A stretch of 11,591 nt of DNA, taken from positions 1 through 11,591 of the forward strand of contig JANWZG010000072.1 in assembly GCA_025054735.1 (NCBI GenBank), read 5' to 3'. Numbering within the stretch: the first letter of the stretch is position 1; each line of letters starts with the position of its first letter. Positions 1 to 5,394 of this stretch are shown here, piece by piece. Origin of the DNA: Cyanobacteriota bacterium. GTDB taxonomy: Bacteria; Cyanobacteriota; Cyanobacteriia; SKYG9. The notes under the pieces are model-generated. The model ran no database searches. It saw only the letters and a list, made by a program, of their open reading frames with translations, and was not told where the DNA came from. Both the position numbers and the translations under genes were made by a program.

Positions 1-146
1 GATTGCGACAGTTAACTCTTTGCCAGGGTGAGATTGTCCTTAACCAGCGTGTCTATCGTCCAATGGGCTATGCTTTCGTTACCGTAGAAGCAGAGTCTTC
101 ATCCATTACGCCATCGTTGCTAAATTTACAGGAGCAGAGCTACCGC

Positions 147-1658
147 ATGTTGCCCGGCATTATTCAACCACAGCAGGTTCAACCCGATCATCAACCCTCT
201 AACATGATTCCTAAGGCGACCCTCCAACAAGAGCCGCCAGATAAACCCGAAGAGGCTTGTGGCGTGTTTGGGATCTATGCTCCTGGAGAAGATGTTAGTA
301 AACTGGCCTATTTTGGACTGTACGCTTTGCAACATCGCGGACAGGAATCCGCAGGCATTGCTACCTTTGATGGTGATCGCGTCTACGTCCATAAAGACAT
401 GGGACTAGTCTCCCAGGTTTTCACAGAGTCTATCCTGCAAAATTTGACGGGTACTCTTGCCATTGGCCACAACCGTTACTCCACCACAGGGTCTAGCCGA
501 GTCGTTAATGCCCAACCTGCGCTAGCAGAAACTCCCATAGGCACCCTAGCTCTAGCCCACAATGGCAACTTGGTAAACGCTGCTGAACTGCGAGCAGAAC
601 TGTTGCAACAAAACTGCACGTTCGTCACTACCACTGATTCAGAATTGATTGCACTGGCGATCGCCGAAGCTGCTAAAACCACAGATGACTGGCTTAAGGC
701 CGCTATAAAAGCCTTTCACCGGTGTCATGGAGCCTTCAGTCTAGTGATTGGCACTCCCCTTGGCATTATCGGCACCAGAGACCCTTACGGCATTCGTCCT
801 CTGGTGATTGGTACCCTGCCTAGCACAAATGTTCCTGGAGACATCCACTACGTCTTGGCTTCAGAAACCTGCGCCCTTGACATTATTGGCGCAAACTATC
901 TTCGCGACGTAGAACCTGGTGAGCTAGTGTGGATTACTGCCCAAGGACTGACTTCCTTTTACTGGAGCCAACCTCAACGCAAGCTGTGCATTTTCGAGAT
1001 GATCTATTTCGCTCGTCCTGATAGCATCATGCACGACGAGTCGTTGTATAGCTATCGACTACGCATTGGTCAGCAACTAGCCAGGGAGGCTCCGGCAGAG
1101 GCAGACATTGTTGTGGGGGTTCCTGACTCTGGCATCCCTGCCAGCATTGGCTACTCGCAAGTTTCGGGTATTCCCTACGCCGAAGGGTTAATCAAGAATC
1201 GCTACGTGGGCCGCACATTTATTCAGCCAACCCAGGCCATGCGCGAGTCGGGTATTCGCATGAAGCTTAACCCCCTAAGGGATGTGTTAACCGGAAAGCG
1301 GTTAGTAATTGTGGACGATTCAATCGTCCGGGGCACCACTAGCCGTAAGCTGGTCAAAGCCTTGCGTGATGCGGGTGCAACCGAAATTCACATGCGTGTC
1401 TCATCTCCACCAGTCACCCACCCCTGCTTCTATGGCATCGATACAGATAATCAAGACCAACTCATTGGTGCCACCAAGTCAGTTGCCGAGATTGCTACTC
1501 AAATAGGAGTGGACTCCCTAGCCTACCTCAGTTGGGATGGAATGCTAGCAGCTACTCGCAGTAACCCCAACAGTTTCTGTTCAGCTTGCTTTACGGGCGA
1601 CTATCCCATTTCCGTACCAGAACCTCTAAAACGGTCTAAACTAATGCTGGAAACGTGA
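147..1658 (+). CDS. purF: Amidophosphoribosyltransferase (glutamine PRPP amidotransferase), iron-sulfur type
   Basis: The enzyme catalyses the first committed step of de novo purine synthesis: it makes 5-phosphoribosylamine from PRPP and glutamine in the cytosol. Numbered from this start (503 residues), the motif EEACGVFG places the N-terminal nucleophile at Cys38, so the preceding residues are a propeptide that must be removed. The Ntn glutaminase domain follows (HRGQES, GHNRYSTTG, AHNGNL). The C-terminal phosphoribosyltransferase domain carries VIVDDSIVRGTT near residues 387-398. Cys242, Cys427, Cys478 and Cys481 (the last two in SFCSAC) match the four ligands of the 4Fe-4S cluster in the Bacillus subtilis-type enzyme. 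The frame is open to the window edge, but ATG 147 is preferred because AGGAG lies at 130-134. ATG 204 would be a shorter alternative, leaving an 18-residue propeptide. The stop overlaps a possible GTG start of the next gene. Confidence 0.96.
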   Translation: MLPGIIQPQQVQPDHQPSNMIPKATLQQEPPDKPEEACGVFGIYAPGEDVSKLAYFGLYALQHRGQESAGIATFDGDRVYVHKDMGLVSQVFTESILQNLTGTLAIGHNRYSTTGSSRVVNAQPALAETPIGTLALAHNGNLVNAAELRAELLQQNCTFVTTTDSELIALAIAEAAKTTDDWLKAAIKAFHRCHGAFSLVIGTPLGIIGTRDPYGIRPLVIGTLPSTNVPGDIHYVLASETCALDIIGANYLRDVEPGELVWITAQGLTSFYWSQPQRKLCIFEMIYFARPDSIMHDESLYSYRLRIGQQLAREAPAEADIVVGVPDSGIPASIGYSQVSGIPYAEGLIKNRYVGRTFIQPTQAMRESGIRMKLNPLRDVLTGKRLVIVDDSIVRGTTSRKLVKALRDAGATEIHMRVSSPPVTHPCFYGIDTDNQDQLIGATKSVAEIATQIGVDSLAYLSWDGMLAATRSNPNSFCSACFTGDYPISVPEPLKRSKLMLET

Positions 1659-1678
1659 TTCTAGGCATCACTGACGGC

Positions 1679-2764
1679 ATGGCACAACTTGAGTTACGAC
1701 ATCTTCATAAGAGCTACAGTCCAAAAGTGATTCCCGTCAAAGATTTTTCGGTCACTGTGGAAGACGGAGAGTTTTTAACGTTGCTAGGGCCGTCTGGCTG
1801 CGGTAAATCTACCCTGTTGCGGTTAATTGCTGGTCTAGAAGTCCCCACCCGTGGACAAATCATCATTGGTAACCGTGATGTTACACCCTTGGGGGCGAGC
1901 GATCGCAACATTGCCATGGTGTTCCAAAGCTATGCTCTTTATCCCCATATGACTGTCTATGCCAATATGGCCTCTGGCTTGCGGCTGCGGCAGGTACCAG
2001 AGGCCGACATTCAACAGCGTGTCCATGATATTGCCCAAATTTTAGGGTTGGAAGCATTGCTCGATCGTAAACCTAGTCAACTGTCTGGTGGGCAACGCCA
2101 ACGAGTGGCTGTAGGTCGTGCCTTGGTGCGTCGTCCGGATGTATTTTTGCTCGATGAACCCCTGAGCAACCTGGATGCCTTACTGCGGGAGCGTGTTCGG
2201 GCAGAACTCAAGCAAGTGTTTGCTAGTCAAAATGCCCCTGTGGTCTATGTCACCCACGATCAAGTGGAAGCTATGACCCTCTCTAGCAGAGTTGCTGTGC
2301 TTTACGATGGCGATTTGCAGCAGCTTGACTCACCCCAGCAAATTTATAGCCGTCCTGCCAACCAATTTGTAGCTGGGTTTGTGGGTAGTCCGCAAATGAA
2401 CTTGATCCCATTACCCTGTCAGCAAGGCTATGCCTACCTAGGTGACACTCGTATTCCACTACCCCCAGGGTTTAGCGCCCCAGAGCAGATCACCCTGGGT
2501 ATTCGTCCAGAGCACGTGGAGCTGGCGATCGCCAACACTGATCCTTCTCAAACCATTGCCCTCTCAGGAAAAATTAGCTTGGTGGAAAACTTGGGCATTC
2601 AGACGCTCGTTAGTGTTCTGATGCCAACAAATTCTCAGGAATTTACAGCCATACGGGCATTGCTACCAGTTGATACTTACACTATTGGTGATACGATTGA
2701 CCTATGTATTCCCCTACAAGCAATGCACTGGTTTGATGGGCAAACCGGCGATCGTCTGTTCTAG
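1679..2764 (+). CDS. ABC transporter ATP-binding protein, MalK/UgpC (CUT1) type
   Basis: This is the ATPase subunit of an importer, probably for a sugar, polyol or similar solute, acting on the inner face of the plasma membrane. In the 361-residue form the Walker A is GPSGCGKST (37-45), the Q-loop Gln is 83, the signature is LSGGQ (135-139), Walker B is VFLLDE (155-160) and the switch His is 193 (VTHDQVEAMT). The C-terminal ~120 residues, with GSPQMNLIPL and LGIRPEHVEL, match the OB/TOBE regulatory domain of MalK-type proteins. Length is normal for the family. ATG 1679 gives the usual start MAQLELRHLHKSY. An in-frame GTG at 1655 overlaps the purF stop (GTGA) and would add eight residues. Close spacing suggests co-transcription with purF. 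No permease or binding-protein gene is present, so the substrate cannot be assigned. Confidence 0.93.
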   Translation: MAQLELRHLHKSYSPKVIPVKDFSVTVEDGEFLTLLGPSGCGKSTLLRLIAGLEVPTRGQIIIGNRDVTPLGASDRNIAMVFQSYALYPHMTVYANMASGLRLRQVPEADIQQRVHDIAQILGLEALLDRKPSQLSGGQRQRVAVGRALVRRPDVFLLDEPLSNLDALLRERVRAELKQVFASQNAPVVYVTHDQVEAMTLSSRVAVLYDGDLQQLDSPQQIYSRPANQFVAGFVGSPQMNLIPLPCQQGYAYLGDTRIPLPPGFSAPEQITLGIRPEHVELAIANTDPSQTIALSGKISLVENLGIQTLVSVLMPTNSQEFTAIRALLPVDTYTIGDTIDLCIPLQAMHWFDGQTGDRLF

Positions 2765-2797
2765 CTGAATTCCCCTAGTCAAAATCTCAGTCCACTA

Positions 2798-2822
2798 AAC
2801 TTAGAACTTAACTTAAAACTTA
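2798..2822. repeat. Four AACTTA direct repeats upstream of raf1
   Basis: AACTTA occurs at 2798, 2805, 2810 and 2817 (spacings 7, 5, 7), the middle two sharing one base. The arrangement could be a protein-binding array in the raf1 upstream region, or simple AT-rich slippage. I do not recognise it as a known cyanobacterial operator. Confidence 0.45.
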
Positions 2823-2850
2823 CATGTTGAAGGGACTGAAATAAGAGTCC

Positions 2851-2887
2851 AGACAAGACGTTTGATAGTGTTGTCTTATGTAGACAA
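2851..2887. repeat. Overlapping inverted repeats (AGACAA / TTGTCT / AGACAA)
   Basis: TTGTCT (2871-2876) can pair with AGACAA on either side. With 2882-2887 it forms a perfect six-base stem with a five-base loop. With 2851-2859 it forms a nine-base stem (2868-2876) with one G-G mismatch and an eight-base loop. The two stems are mutually exclusive. This could be an operator for a dimeric regulator or an RNA switch in the raf1 leader. No function is shown. Confidence 0.4.
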
Positions 2888-3042
2888 ACAGATTCCTGAT
2901 TTTCTAATAACATTGAGGCAACCTTTAATCTAGATAGATTGTTGAGATAGCTCTCTGTGCAACGAGCTGACGATTCGTTGATGCAGATGGAGCAAGCCTT
3001 AAGCTAAGATTTTCCAGCGGTTTGTTCTATTTGGTTACTTCC

Positions 3043-4125
3043 ATGACTGACACTCCCGATTTCTCTCCTGATGCAACTCCAGCGATCGCCGTCGATGATG
3101 TGCTGCTAGCCCTACGGCGAAAGCAAGGTAACTGGGTAACATGGGGAAAAGCTTGCTATTGGCTGCAAAAACAGGGCTACAATCCCCAAAAAATCTTTGA
3201 AGAAACAGGCTTTGAACCCATAATCCAAAACCAAGTGATTGTAGGCGCTCAGGTTTATGCGTCGTTGGTGGCTGGCAATGCGAGCGATTTAGTCAAATCC
3301 CACTTTAGCCAACGGGGTAGTGATGTGCTGTACGAGTTTCGCATTCTGACTCAAGCAGAGCGAGTAGCAGCGGCTGAGTTTGCCCTGGAACGAGGTATGG
3401 ACGCTGATGCTGCCCATGATTTGGCTAAGGCGTTTAAGGACTTGACGCGGCTTCCGGCATTGCCAGAGGGGTTTGTTAACCATCCAGGAGATGCGATCGC
3501 CTTTCAATGTTGGCAGTCTGCACGTCAGCAGAGTGATCTGCAAGAGCGTTCCCGACTGATTGCTAAGGGGTTACGCTTTGCCCACAGCGACACCGCTCGT
3601 CAAAAGCTAGAGCAATTGCTGACCAATGCCATCGGCACTAAACAGGTCACCACCCCGCGGATGCCCATCTATCGTGTTGAAGAGGAAACCGAACTGCCCA
3701 AAGTCATTCCGGTTGTGGGTAAATTTCCCCTGAGTGTAGTGGATCTGAATGCTGTGCCGATCGTGGATGAATTTACGGCCTTTGGTATTGTTAAATTTGA
3801 CGGAGCAGCCGCTTGGGTAGCTGTGCCTAGCTGGCAAGTTGTTTTGCAATCTGAAGACACAATCGCTTTTCTCTGCAACGGTGGTGATTTGCCAACACCC
3901 CTACCTGAAGCCGATGAAGAAGTTTTAATCCTCGTGGATCGCACCCAGCGACAATGGAATAACCAGAGCTACTTCATTGTGGCTGATGAGAACGAACAGT
4001 TGATGATTACTTGGTTTGACCAGGAACCTGACGTTCCCCTACTGGGACGGGTTATTTTAGTACTGCGTCCCAAGCGCATTCTAGATGAAAGCCTGACTAA
4101 AGATCCGTGGCAACTGGAGGAATAG
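3043..4125 (+). CDS. raf1: RuBisCO accumulation factor 1 (assembly chaperone)
   Basis: Raf1 binds folded RbcL subunits after chaperonin release, brings them into dimers and the L8 core, and is displaced by RbcS; it acts in the cytosol around carboxysome assembly. The 360-residue product has the family layout. An N-terminal helical (alpha) domain spans about residues 15-195, opening with a helix-turn-helix-like stretch (LRRKQGNWVTWGKACYWLQKQGY, split here as residues 24-46, then IFEETGFEP). A linker near 200-215 follows. The C-terminal beta dimerisation domain (about 218-345) includes VILVLRPKRI near its end. ATG 3043 gives MTDTPDF and the expected length; an in-frame TTG at 3022 would add seven residues. 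No clear Shine-Dalgarno sequence precedes the ATG. RuBisCO genes are not in the window. The family assignment is from remembered sequence features, and I consider it secure. Confidence 0.92.
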   Translation: MTDTPDFSPDATPAIAVDDVLLALRRKQGNWVTWGKACYWLQKQGYNPQKIFEETGFEPIIQNQVIVGAQVYASLVAGNASDLVKSHFSQRGSDVLYEFRILTQAERVAAAEFALERGMDADAAHDLAKAFKDLTRLPALPEGFVNHPGDAIAFQCWQSARQQSDLQERSRLIAKGLRFAHSDTARQKLEQLLTNAIGTKQVTTPRMPIYRVEEETELPKVIPVVGKFPLSVVDLNAVPIVDEFTAFGIVKFDGAAAWVAVPSWQVVLQSEDTIAFLCNGGDLPTPLPEADEEVLILVDRTQRQWNNQSYFIVADENEQLMITWFDQEPDVPLLGRVILVLRPKRILDESLTKDPWQLEE

Positions 4126-4132
4126 CTGACCT

Positions 4133-4315
4133 ATGCGACGATCGGTTAATCAACGGGTAGCAACCTTTTGGGGGCTATTAGGTGCCTTGGTTGTGTTGTG
4201 GATTATGCGCGGCTTCAACCTGCTGGGATTCATGCCTAGCAGTATCATTTGGTTGCTGCTAATTGCAACCATCGGTCTGGCAATCTACAACATGCTGCAT
4301 TACACCCGATATTGA
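4133..4315 (+). CDS. Small two-helix membrane protein of unknown function, linked to raf1
   Basis: The 60-residue product has a basic N-terminus (MRRSVNQR), a hydrophobic helix at about 11-26, a short turn around RGFNLLGFMPSS, and a second helix at about 38-53, ending in a tyrosine- and basic-containing tail (HYTRY). This predicts a hairpin in the plasma or thylakoid membrane. By the positive-inside rule both ends probably face the cytoplasm. Its ATG lies seven bases after the raf1 stop, and a GGAGG at 4116-4120 inside the raf1 3' end can serve as ribosome binding site, which suggests coupled translation. I recognise no named family. A role with Raf1 is only a guess from position. Confidence 0.75.
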   Translation: MRRSVNQRVATFWGLLGALVVLWIMRGFNLLGFMPSSIIWLLLIATIGLAIYNMLHYTRY

Positions 4316-4373
4316 CACTCACAAGTAAGGTTATGCCCATTCTCCAAAAGCCAGCGACACAACCCACTAGTTC

Positions 4374-4399
4374 GTAGTAAGGACTTAAGTCCTTACTAC
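4374..4399. repeat. Perfect 26-base palindrome (REP/MITE-like hairpin)
   Basis: The half-site GTAGTAAGGACTT is followed immediately by its exact reverse complement, giving a 13-bp perfect palindrome. It closely resembles short palindromes dispersed in many cyanobacterial intergenic regions. It sits 58 bases after the small membrane gene and is the first of three adjacent inverted repeats. It lacks a following T-run, so it is not a canonical terminator, though it could protect the 3' end of the raf1 transcript. Confidence 0.85.
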
Positions 4400-4416
4400 A
4401 AGCTATCTGTAGCTTG
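4399..4416. repeat. Seven-base inverted repeat, second hairpin of the cluster
   Basis: CAAGCTA and TAGCTTG flank the four-base loop TCTG, giving a perfect stem. It abuts the 26-base palindrome with a one-base overlap at 4399, so the two together look like one designed element rather than chance. Confidence 0.7.
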
Positions 4417-4438
4417 AGTGAAGACTTCAGCCCTCACT
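4417..4438. repeat. Degenerate palindrome, third hairpin of the cluster
   Basis: AGTGA and TCACT form the outer five pairs, and the inside is imperfect. The four mismatching inner positions (A6 against C17, A8 against C15) would pair if A were G, so this looks like a decayed copy of a once perfect palindrome with the half-site AGTGAGGGCT. That type (agtgagggct...) is familiar from cyanobacterial intergenic repeats; that link rests on memory. Confidence 0.55.
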
Positions 4439-4440
4439 TT

Positions 4441-4466
4441 AAAGCTGTACTAGAAAGCTGTACTAG
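4441..4466. repeat. Perfect 13-base tandem repeat (two copies)
   Basis: AAAGCTGTACTAG occurs at 4441-4453 and again at 4454-4466. It follows the third hairpin by two bases and ends 11 bases before the stop of the convergent DUF2499 gene. It is probably a local duplication beside the hairpin cluster. Confidence 0.85.
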
Positions 4467-4477
4467 TGCCATTGCCC

Positions 4478-4783
4478 CTAGTTCTGGAGTTTGGTCTGCG
4501 ATCGCCAAATCCACCACGCAGCCAGACAGATCGTAGTATTGCCCACTAAGGTCATGGCAGCTTGCAGGGTTACTAGCCACTCTAGGGTGGGAGCATTGTC
4601 AAAAAAGTGCCACGTGCAGGCACACATTGCACTAACGAGAGCAGGCAACATGGCTATCGACAGGATACGCCACGAGCGATCGTTCTTGACATCGCCGTAG
4701 CTCCACACGAGCCAGATAGCCACAATCCACTCAATGACACTCGAGATGTGAATAATCCAAGTAGGAATCGAAAGGGCATGCAT
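4478..4783 (-). CDS. Ycf49-like / DUF2499 membrane protein
   Basis: The 101-residue product starts MHALSIPTWIIHISSVIEW and contains AMLPALVSAMCACTWHFFDN and a stretch NAPTLEWLVTLQAAMTLVGN, together typical of the DUF2499 (Ycf49-like) family of cyanobacteria and plastids. Three membrane helices are visible at about 8-28, 42-60 and 68-93. Conserved Cys54, Cys56 and His59 (CACTWH) sit near the end of the second helix and could bind a metal or cofactor, although I know of no proof. The function of the family is not established. ATG 4783 gives the family-typical start; a TTG at 4816 would add 11 residues. No clear Shine-Dalgarno sequence is seen. The gene is divergent from the DprA-like gene, and its ATG overlaps a plus-strand ATG within CATG at 4781-4784. 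Confidence 0.85.
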   Translation of the reverse strand: MHALSIPTWIIHISSVIEWIVAIWLVWSYGDVKNDRSWRILSIAMLPALVSAMCACTWHFFDNAPTLEWLVTLQAAMTLVGNTTICLAAWWIWRSQTKLQN

Positions 4784-4862
4784 GTTGATTGTGAACTGGC
4801 AGCAACTAAGGATCAAAATCTACGGTAGAATAGCTGGGTTGTTTAGCCTTAGTATACTGCCG

Positions 4863-5366
4863 TTGAGCCAGTCTATTGAGTTACCGAAAGTGGACGATTT
4901 CCTGCAAGAGCTGGCAATGATTCAGCAAGTTAGCTCTAAGCGGATTGCCCTCTTGGGGTCTCGTCATGTGCCCCTCACCCATCAACACCTAATCGAAATG
5001 ATGACCTATGCCTTAGTGCTGTCGGGTAATCGTGTTATTACCTCTGGCGCTACGGGCACTAACGCCGCAGTGATTCGAGGGGCTATGCGGGCAGACTCTA
5101 ACCTGCTGACTGTAATTTTGCCTCAAAGTCTGAGCCGCCAACCCCGTGAGTCTCAAGAGCAGCTAGAACAAGTCATTCACCTAGTTGAAAGTCCTGAAAA
5201 CGACAACTTATCCTTAGCAGAAGCTAGTTTCCTGTGCAACCAGGAGATTATCTCACGGTGCCAGCAACTGATTTGCTTTGCCTTTCACGATAGCCAAACC
5301 CTGCTGAGGACTTGTCAAGACGCTGAAGAGCAACGTAAAGTTGTGACGCTATTTTATTTTGATTAG
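4863..5366 (+). CDS. DprA/LOG-superfamily Rossmann-fold protein (cyanobacterial DNA recombination-mediator A-like)
   Basis: The product resembles the nucleotide-binding core of DprA and of the SLOG/LOG superfamily. Numbered from TTG 4863 (167 residues), the first beta strand and glycine turn are RIALLGSRHVP (27-37). The second glycine-rich motif is ITSGATGTNAAVIRGAM (59-75), comparable to the SGLAxGID region of DprA. The conserved stretch LSLAEASFLCNQEIISRCQQ (residues 116-135) follows, and it ends VVTLFYFD. It is much shorter than true DprA (about 300-370 residues) and has no C-terminal winged helix, so single-strand DNA loading is unproven and a nucleotide- or ligand-sensing role is equally possible. 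Start choice is uncertain. TTG 4863 gives MSQSIELPKVDD, where family similarity begins. ATG 4782 would give 194 residues with a poorly conserved-looking N-terminus and would overlap the divergent start. The stop lies inside a tandem duplication. Confidence 0.8.
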   Translation: MSQSIELPKVDDFLQELAMIQQVSSKRIALLGSRHVPLTHQHLIEMMTYALVLSGNRVITSGATGTNAAVIRGAMRADSNLLTVILPQSLSRQPRESQEQLEQVIHLVESPENDNLSLAEASFLCNQEIISRCQQLICFAFHDSQTLLRTCQDAEEQRKVVTLFYFD

Positions 5367-5380
5367 TTTATTTTGATTAG
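5353..5380. repeat. Perfect 14-base tandem duplication spanning a stop codon
   Basis: TTTATTTTGATTAG occurs at 5353-5366 and 5367-5380. The first copy encodes the terminal Tyr-Phe-Asp and TAG of the DprA-like gene. The second is non-coding and lies 14 bases before the stop of the convergent membrane gene. No terminator hairpin is seen between these convergent genes. Confidence 0.9.
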
Positions 5381-5394
5381 GGTCTAATGGCGAG

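Larger units (their letters stand above)
2765..3042. promoter_or_regulatory. Gene-free region upstream of raf1 with repeats; probable promoter region
   Basis: This 278-base gap separates the ATPase stop from raf1 and has no credible reading frame. It holds four AACTTA hexamers (2798-2822), a distant inverted repeat TCAGTCC/GGACTGA (2787-2793 and 2833-2839), and a hairpin cluster at 2851-2887. A weak promoter-like pair is TTGAGG (2913-2918) and TAGATT (2935-2940) with a 16-base spacer. No T-run follows any stem, so no standard terminator is seen for the upstream genes. That it contains the raf1 promoter is inferred from its position. Confidence 0.4.

Noticed and set aside
1..30. 3' end of an upstream gene (purL often precedes purF in cyanobacteria)
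   Set aside because: The other two plus frames close at 15 and 30, leaving at most nine residues, too few to recognise.
3..146. In-frame extension of purF to a TTG at position 3
   Set aside because: The frame is open, but the extra 48 residues do not resemble PurF, and ATG 147 has an AGGAG upstream. The stretch is more likely leader or intergenic sequence.
4374..4399. Rho-independent terminator for raf1 and the small membrane gene
   Set aside because: The stem is strong, but it has no loop beyond the symmetric centre and no following T-run, so it fits a repeat better.
4491..4828. Plus-strand reading frames opposite the DUF2499 gene
   Set aside because: They have no recognisable motifs and are shadows of a well-supported minus-strand gene.
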